From contig JAIOJA010000037.1 in NCBI GenBank assembly GCA_019912315.1, positions 1 through 64,000 of the forward strand: a stretch of DNA of 64,000 nt, written 5' to 3'. This DNA comes from Planctomycetota bacterium (GTDB lineage: Bacteria; Planctomycetota; UBA8742; UBA2392). A program made the position numbers and the translations under genes. Shown piece after piece: positions 59,745 to 64,000 of this stretch. The notes beneath the pieces are model-generated. The model ran no database searches and had not been told where the DNA came from. It saw only the letters and a program-made list of their open reading frames with translations. Each line of letters opens with the position of its first letter. The stretch's first letter is position 1.

Positions 59745-61243
59745 TATCCCAGGCACATGGAGCAGTAGAGTTGCGGGTTTGTTGACGCTGTCTTTTCGTC
59801 GACCTTCTTTACCGGTGTGGTGTGTGGGGCCGACTTGACGAGGTCCGGGTTGTCTTTGCATTCCTGGGCGATCTTCTTCATGCAGTCGATGAAGTAGTCG
59901 ATGGATTCTTTTGATTCGGTCTCCGTCGGCTCGACCATCATGGCGCCCTGCCCGCCGGTATTCTGTGGCAGCGGGAAGTAGACCGTCATGGGGTGGATGC
60001 CGTAGTCGATCAGGCGCTTGGCGATGTCCAGCGTGTGGACGCCGTTTTCCTTGTCCTGTTTCTTGTCCGTGAACACGACCTCGTGTGCGTTGGTGCGGTC
60101 GTGGTGGACATGGTAATAGTCGCGCAGCATGACGCGGATGTAGTTGGCGCCAAGCACGGCATTCTCGCTCATGCGCCGCACGCCCTCGCGCCCGAGTTGC
60201 GTCATATAAATGTAGGCCATCACCAGCGCGCCGAAGTTGCCGAAGAAGCTGCGGACTTTGCCGACTGTGTCCGGGCGGTCGTAGTCATAGGCAAAGCTGC
60301 CGTCGCCGTTCTTCTTGATGCGAGGCGTCGGCAGGAATGGTGCGAGGTGTTTGCGCACAGCGATCGGACCGGCGCCGGGGCCGCCACCGCCGTGCGGCAC
60401 GCTGAATGTTTTGTGCAGGTTGAAGTGCATCACGTCGATGCCGTAGTCGCCGGGCTGGACGATGCCGCTGATGGCGTTCATGTTCGCGCCGTCCATGTAG
60501 AGCTGCGCGCCGACGCCGTGAAGCACCTCCGCTATCTCGCGCATCTTGGGCTCGAGAATGCCGAGTGTGCTGGGGTTGGTGATCATCATGCCGGCCGTCT
60601 GGGGGCCGACCTTCTTCTTTAGCTCTTCAATGTCGATGTTGCCGTTGGCCGCTTCCTTCAGCGTCACGGCCTTGAAGCCGGCCATGGCTGCGGTGGCCGG
60701 ATTCGTGCCGTGCGCGGCGCTGGGGATCAGGAACTCCGTGCGCTGGTCACCTTCGCCCTTGGCTTCGAAGTAGGCCTTGATGCACATGACGCCCGTGAGC
60801 TCGCCGTGCGCGCCGGCCGCTGGCTGTAGGGTGACTTCGTCGAGACCGCTGACTTCGCGCAGGTAGTTCTCAAGATTCCACATCAGCTCAAGGTGCCCCT
60901 GTACGTCCTGCTCCGGCAGGTAGGGGTGGGCCTTGGTGTAGCCGGCCTGTGCCAGCAGGGTCACGTTGATCTTGGGGTTGTACTTCATGGTGCATGAGCC
61001 GAGCGGGTAGAAGTTCTTGTCCACGCTGTAGTTCTTGTCAGCCAGGTTTTTGAAGTGCCGTACGAGATCGAGTTCGCCGATTTCGGGCAGGCGGGCGGGC
61101 TCTTTGCGCAGCTTGGCACCCTTGAGGGCGTCGGCGATGTCGACTTCAGGCACGTCCAGCTTCGGAAAAGTCACGCAGCGACGACCGGGCTTGCTCAGCT
61201 CAAACAGCAGGCGGTCGGCGGGGTTGGTTGGGATGTTGCTCAT
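59744..61243 (-). CDS. gcvPB: glycine dehydrogenase (decarboxylating) subunit 2
   Basis: This is the catalytic half of the split P-protein of the glycine cleavage system. It binds PLP through Lys278 in DVMHFNLHKTFSVPHGGGGPG and passes the aminomethyl group to lipoylated GcvH. Other signature stretches are FYPLGSCTMKYNPK, LQPAAGAHGELTG and SAAHGTNPATA. The start at 61243 has GGAG at seven bases; the longer open frame is not used. A tail of about 35 residues, ending YCSMCLG, goes beyond the usual end and carries two Cys. It pairs with gcvPA, from which it is separated by a four-helix-bundle gene and its flanking repeats. Confidence 0.95.
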   Translation of the reverse strand: MSNIPTNPADRLLFELSKPGRRCVTFPKLDVPEVDIADALKGAKLRKEPARLPEIGELDLVRHFKNLADKNYSVDKNFYPLGSCTMKYNPKINVTLLAQAGYTKAHPYLPEQDVQGHLELMWNLENYLREVSGLDEVTLQPAAGAHGELTGVMCIKAYFEAKGEGDQRTEFLIPSAAHGTNPATAAMAGFKAVTLKEAANGNIDIEELKKKVGPQTAGMMITNPSTLGILEPKMREIAEVLHGVGAQLYMDGANMNAISGIVQPGDYGIDVMHFNLHKTFSVPHGGGGPGAGPIAVRKHLAPFLPTPRIKKNGDGSFAYDYDRPDTVGKVRSFFGNFGALVMAYIYMTQLGREGVRRMSENAVLGANYIRVMLRDYYHVHHDRTNAHEVVFTDKKQDKENGVHTLDIAKRLIDYGIHPMTVYFPLPQNTGGQGAMMVEPTETESKESIDYFIDCMKKIAQECKDNPDLVKSAPHTTPVKKVDEKTASTNPQLYCSMCLG

Positions 61244-61255
61244 GGTATGGCTCCA

Positions 61256-61285
61256 GTTGGGAGTTAGGAGGCGGGAGTCGGGAGT
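61256..61285 (+). repeat. left GGGAGTY heptamer repeat of the four-helix-bundle cassette
   Basis: Tandem heptamers GGGAGTT AGGAGGC GGGAGTC GGGAGTG. The core GGAGGCGGGAGTCGGGAGT (61267-61285) recurs inverted at 61705-61723 with 16 of 19 identical positions, so the two bracket the gene between them. Confidence 0.75.
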
Positions 61286-61316
61286 GAACTGCGAACAGCC
61301 GACACGTGTTGCCTGC

Positions 61317-61682
61317 CTATGCTCCGTCAATCTTGTCAATCAGCGACGAGAGCATGCGTCCAATCTCGTCGTACTCTGCAATCAGCTTGCTGCCCCGTTC
61401 TGCATCGACGTACTTGAAGCGCACGCAAAGCTCCAGGGCTGTTTCCATCTCGGCTTCTGACCCGTGTGCCATGATGAGGAACTTCACGTAATCCTTCTTG
61501 TATCGCCTTCGTTTGTAGCCCTCGGCAATGTTCATCGGCACTGACGTTGATGCACGCCGGAGTTGGCTGACCATTCCGTACAGCTCATCCTTCGGAAAAC
61601 TCCGTGATAGCGAGTGGACTAGTTCAGCCGCATCCATCGAACGTTGCCAAACCATCAACCCGCGAAATCCATCTGACGCCAT
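61317..61682 (-). CDS. four-helix-bundle protein (S23 / TIGR02436 family)
   Basis: This is a 121-residue all-helical protein. The family motifs GLMVWQRSMDAAELVH, ELYGMVSQLRRASTSVPMNIAEGYKR and YVKFLIMAHGSEAEMETALEL are plain. The family includes proteins encoded in 23S rRNA intervening sequences and resembles the Avd accessory protein of diversity-generating retroelements; the biochemical role of free-standing members is unknown. It interrupts the gcvPA-gcvPB pair and is framed by inverted heptamer repeats (61256-61285 and 61705-61734), which suggests late insertion of a cassette. No reverse transcriptase is nearby. Confidence 0.9.
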   Translation of the reverse strand: MASDGFRGLMVWQRSMDAAELVHSLSRSFPKDELYGMVSQLRRASTSVPMNIAEGYKRRRYKKDYVKFLIMAHGSEAEMETALELCVRFKYVDAERGSKLIAEYDEIGRMLSSLIDKIDGA

Positions 61683-61704
61683 GGAATTTCCTGTAGTTGT
61701 AGTA

Positions 61705-61734
61705 ACTCCGGTCTCCCGCCTCCAAACTCCAGAC
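61705..61734 (-). repeat. right GGGAGTY heptamer repeat of the four-helix-bundle cassette
   Basis: Reverse-complement copy of the left repeat: on the minus strand it reads GGAGTTTGGAGGCGGGAG then ACCGGAGT. Over 29 positions about 24 match the left copy. It ends about two bases before the gcvPA stop codon. Confidence 0.75.
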
Positions 61735-61736
61735 TC

Positions 61737-63101
61737 TTACGCCAACGCGGCTGCGTATTTGTCGATGTCTTCTTTGGTGGTCAGTTCGGTGATGGCGACC
61801 AGATACTCGCCTGCGCTACCCATGTTGACTGCGTCGAGGGGCAGGCCGCCCATGATGCCTTGCTGAATCAGCTTCTTGTCCAGCCCGGGTTTGGTTTTGA
61901 TTACGAACTCGTTGAAGACGGGCTGGTTGGGGTAGGCCAGCTCTACGCCGTTCACGGCTGTCAGCGTTTTGATTGCGTACTGGGTTTTGCTTACTACTTG
62001 CCGCCCCAGCTCAACGAAGCCGCCCTTGCCCCAGGCCGCCAACTGAATCAGTGCGCGCAGTGCGCAGAGGGCCTGGTTCGTGCAGATGTTGCTGGTGGCC
62101 TTTTCGCGGCGGATGTGCTGCTCGCGTGTTGCCAGCGCCAGCGCGTATGCCCGCTTGCCGTCGCGGTCCGTCGTTTCGCTGACGATGCGACCGGGCATTT
62201 TGCGGACGTTGTCTTTGCGGCTGGCGAAAAAGCCGAAGGCCGGGCCGCCCATGAACATGTGGTTGCCGATGCTCTGGCCTTCGCCGACGCAGATGTCGAC
62301 GCCGGCTTCTGCGGGTGTCTGCAACACGCTGAGGCTGACGGCCTCGGCGATCACCTGCACCAGCATGGCTTCGTTGTCGTGGGTGGATTTGACCAGTGAC
62401 TCGACGTCTTCGATCACGCCGTAGAAATTCGGCGACTGGATCGCGACGACCGACGCCTCGCGTGTGAGCGCAGCCTTCAGCTTGTCCGCGTCAACGCGTC
62501 CATCCTTGCCCGCAGGCACCGTGACCAGCTTCAGCCCGGATGTCTCACAGTAGGTCTTGACCGTGGCCGCGTACTCCGGGTGGATGGCACCGGCCAGAAC
62601 AACTGTTTCGCGGGTTTCCTTGCGGAATGCGTCGGCCGTGAGGCGATAGCCCATCATCACGGCTTCGGCCAGCGCGCTCGCGCCGTCGTACATGCCGGCG
62701 TTGCTGACTTCGAAGCCGGTGAGGGCCGTGATGCAGCTCTGGAACTCGAAGACGGTCGTCAGCGTCCCCTGGCTGCATTCCGGCTGATAGGGCGTGTAGG
62801 CCGTGATGAAGTTGCCGTCGTAGAGGGCGATGTGGTCGGCGAGCGTGCTGACGTGGTGGTTGTAGATGCCGGCGCCGCGGAAGAAGGCGTAGTCGTTCGC
62901 GTTCTTGGTCGATTTCAGCAGCGACTGGATATGCCGCGTGACCTCAAGCTCGCCCATGGAAGGGTTGAGCTTTACCCTGTCGCCGTCGGGCTTGACGCGA
63001 ATGTCGGCGGGGATGTCACCGTACAGGTCATCGATGCTTTTGACACCGATGGCCTTCAGCATGGCCGCGCGGTCTTCGTCTGTGTGCTGGATGAAAGGCA
63101 T
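61737..63101 (-). CDS. gcvPA: glycine dehydrogenase (decarboxylating) subunit 1
   Basis: This is the structural half of the split P-protein, forming a heterodimer with GcvPB. Family stretches are MPFIQHTDEDRAAMLKAIG, FRGAGIYNHHVSTLADHI, YTPYQPECSQGTLTTVFEFQS, YDGASALAEAVMM and GGPAFGFFASRKDNVRKMPGR. The length of 454 residues is normal. It lies downstream of gcvH with a heptamer-type inverted repeat in the gap, and upstream of the four-helix-bundle insertion. Confidence 0.95.
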   Translation of the reverse strand: MPFIQHTDEDRAAMLKAIGVKSIDDLYGDIPADIRVKPDGDRVKLNPSMGELEVTRHIQSLLKSTKNANDYAFFRGAGIYNHHVSTLADHIALYDGNFITAYTPYQPECSQGTLTTVFEFQSCITALTGFEVSNAGMYDGASALAEAVMMGYRLTADAFRKETRETVVLAGAIHPEYAATVKTYCETSGLKLVTVPAGKDGRVDADKLKAALTREASVVAIQSPNFYGVIEDVESLVKSTHDNEAMLVQVIAEAVSLSVLQTPAEAGVDICVGEGQSIGNHMFMGGPAFGFFASRKDNVRKMPGRIVSETTDRDGKRAYALALATREQHIRREKATSNICTNQALCALRALIQLAAWGKGGFVELGRQVVSKTQYAIKTLTAVNGVELAYPNQPVFNEFVIKTKPGLDKKLIQQGIMGGLPLDAVNMGSAGEYLVAITELTTKEDIDKYAAALA

Positions 63102-63110
63102 GTGATCCTC

Positions 63111-63189
63111 AGGGCTTGGGGCTTAGGGCACAGGGCTTGGGGACAAAAGCTGCGGTTTCCCGAAGCCCCATGCCCCAAGCCCTAACCCC
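63111..63189 (-). repeat. GGGCTTR heptamer inverted repeat between gcvH and gcvPA
   Basis: Left arm heptamers GGGCTTG GGGCTTA GGGCACA GGGCTTG (63112-63139) face right arm AAGCCCCATGCCCCAAGCCC (63163-63182) across about 20 bases. The RNA would fold into a stable hairpin within the operon transcript. Confidence 0.75.
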
Positions 63190-63204
63190 GGCGCGCTTGC
63201 GCGC

Positions 63205-63603
63205 CTAGTGCGCTTCTTCTTCGAGTTGCTTCTCGTATTCGGCGAGGCTCTTGGTGCCGTCGTTTAATTCGTCGGCGTTGTCGGGCTTGACCTTGATCAG
63301 CCAGCCTTTACCGAATGCGTCGGTTTTCAGGGCACTGAAGTCGTCGCCGTCGACGTCGCTGTGGACTTCGGTGATCTCGCCGCTTACGGGGCTGATCAGG
63401 TCGCTGACCGCTTTCACGGACTCGATCTCGCCGAAGGCTTCGCCCTTGGTGACTTTGTCGCCTGCTTCCGGCAGGTCGACGAACGTCAGGTCGTTCAGTT
63501 GGTCCACGGCGAAGTCCGTGATTCCGATCGTGACGGTCCCGTCGCCTTCAAGGCGGCCCCATTCGTGGGATTCGAGGTAGCGGGCGTTATCTGGTCTTGC
63601 CAT
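63205..63603 (-). CDS. gcvH: glycine cleavage system H protein
   Basis: This is a lipoyl carrier shuttling intermediates between P, T and L proteins. The lipoylated Lys64 is in GEAFGEIESVKAVSDLISPVSG; the start of the fold is ESHEWGRLEGDGTVTIGITDFA. The ATG at 63603 (MARPDNARYL) has GAGAG upstream and gives a 132-residue protein of normal size; the longer open frame is not credible. It lies between gcvT and gcvPA on the same strand. Confidence 0.96.
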   Translation of the reverse strand: MARPDNARYLESHEWGRLEGDGTVTIGITDFAVDQLNDLTFVDLPEAGDKVTKGEAFGEIESVKAVSDLISPVSGEITEVHSDVDGDDFSALKTDAFGKGWLIKVKPDNADELNDGTKSLAEYEKQLEEEAH

Positions 63604-63653
63604 TTTGGTTCTCTCGTGTTGCGCCCGTCTCCAGGCAGGGTGAATGATGATTG

Positions 63654-63720
63654 AACAGCAAATAGCCAATTACCAATGCACTTGGGGCTTGGCTGAATTG
63701 GATATTGGTCATTCGCTGTT
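63654..63720 (-). repeat. CCAATNA / AACAGC heptamer inverted repeat between gcvT and gcvH
   Basis: Arms AACAGCAAATAGCC...CCAAT (63654-63677) and ATTGGATATTGGTCATT then CGCTGTT (63697-63720) pair at about 19 of 24 positions. A further CGCTGTTGCCT copy follows at about 63730. The units TTGGTCA and CAACAG resemble STRR heptamers described in cyanobacteria. Confidence 0.65.
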
Positions 63721-63744
63721 GCCTTACTTCGCTGTTGCCTAACG

Positions 63745-64000
63745 TTACTTCTTTCCCGGTCGCTTATAAAACGGCAGAGGCACGACGAGTGCCTTCTGCC
63801 CGTTGTCGCCGGGTTTTATGGACTTGGTCTTGCTGCGGAACGGGATTTCAAAACTCATCCCGACTTCGCCCATTGTGGGCGGTACGTAGGCCGTGGCGAT
63901 AATGTCATCCAGCCACGGCGCGAGCGTTCCGCTGCAGATCTCGCCAACAACTTTGCCGTCGCGGATGACTTCCTGGTGCTGGCGCGGAATGCGTTTGCCG
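63745..64000 (-). CDS. gcvT: glycine cleavage system T protein (aminomethyltransferase), C-terminal part
   Basis: The 85 visible codons end in a stop at 63745 and run off the right edge, so the N-terminal three quarters are outside. The barrel-like C-terminal domain is recognised from RQHQEVIRDGKVVGEICSGTLAP, WLDDIIATAYVPP, GEVGMSFEIPFRSK and the closing ALVVPLPFYKRPGKK. The usual VTSGT is ICSGT here. GcvT uses tetrahydrofolate to release ammonia and form methylene-THF. It is first in the visible gcvT-H-PA-PB order. Confidence 0.9.
   Translation of the reverse strand, partial: GKRIPRQHQEVIRDGKVVGEICSGTLAPWLDDIIATAYVPPTMGEVGMSFEIPFRSKTKSIKPGDNGQKALVVPLPFYKRPGKK

Noticed and set aside
61317-61682. 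Diversity-generating retroelement suggested by the Avd-like four-helix-bundle gene
   Set aside because: No reverse transcriptase, template repeat or variable repeat is visible in the window.
63604-63744. Glycine riboswitch in the gcvT-gcvH gap
   Set aside because: No tandem aptamer-like core is visible; the gap is filled by the heptamer inverted repeat. The operon's own leader lies outside the window.
1-64000. Prophage, IS element or integrase-bearing island
   Set aside because: No transposase, integrase, phage structural gene or direct-repeat attachment site was seen.

Overview
This window is chromosomal DNA from a GC-rich bacterium. It carries densely packed housekeeping genes mixed with secreted-protein and signalling genes. 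The lineage is probably Planctomycetota or a near relative. The hints are a Ser/Thr kinase with DWG in place of DFG and a C-terminal FGE-sulfatase domain, ECF sigma / FecR-like anti-sigma operons, split glycine decarboxylase (GcvPA/GcvPB), many secreted Ig-like or Kelch proteins, and MYXO-CTERM-like C-terminal anchors. This is inference; no rRNA or marker alignment was possible. I saw no prophage, IS element, CRISPR array or tRNA.

Layout. 1-2133: a secreted Ig-domain protein (cut by the window edge) behind a TrmB-like regulator. 2134-2906: a structured intergenic region with an inverted repeat and two terminator-like hairpins. 2907-7557: phoH, cdsA and a large TPR protein on the minus strand. 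7812-12883: a HTH/receiver protein, pilT, pilB and a DUF445 membrane protein. 12959-18518: a DUF3047 lipoprotein, then an ECF sigma / FecR-type anti-sigma / large membrane protein operon. 18672-22188: a divergent, translationally coupled trio of cupredoxin, degenerate cupredoxin-like lipoprotein and adenylate cyclase, followed by two tandem anti-sigma-like paralogs and glnE (to 28025). 28027-33909: a secreted protein, mgtE, a membrane protein, aat, a TatD/EboB-like hydrolase and a small zinc-ribbon membrane protein. 33945-37335: a serine-biosynthesis cassette (class V aminotransferase, serA, DUF1015). 37455-38731: cbpA-like DnaJ and CbpM. 39755-39834: the signal recognition particle RNA gene with its own promoter and terminator. 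39896-42614: a PDZ protein, a 53-residue membrane protein and obg. 42734-54548: a coupled operon of a giant Kelch lipoprotein, a transmembrane Ser/Thr kinase and a caspase-fold lipoprotein lacking the catalytic His. 54782-58358: a TPR protein, a second TrmB-like regulator and its secreted Ig-domain partner. 58795-59694: accD. 59744-64000: the glycine cleavage genes gcvT (partial), gcvH, gcvPA and gcvPB, interrupted by a four-helix-bundle gene.

Three things stand out. First, the TrmB regulator plus secreted Ig protein arrangement occurs twice, each with an inverted repeat built on TTTCACT/AGTGAAA upstream. Second, the Kelch - kinase/FGE - pseudocaspase operon looks like a surface-to-cytoplasm signalling unit that I cannot match to a described system. 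Third, at least five intergenic gaps carry degenerate short-period repeats (7 nt in four families, about 9 nt in one) arranged as inverted pairs. One pair brackets the four-helix-bundle gene inserted between gcvPA and gcvPB, like a small mobile cassette.
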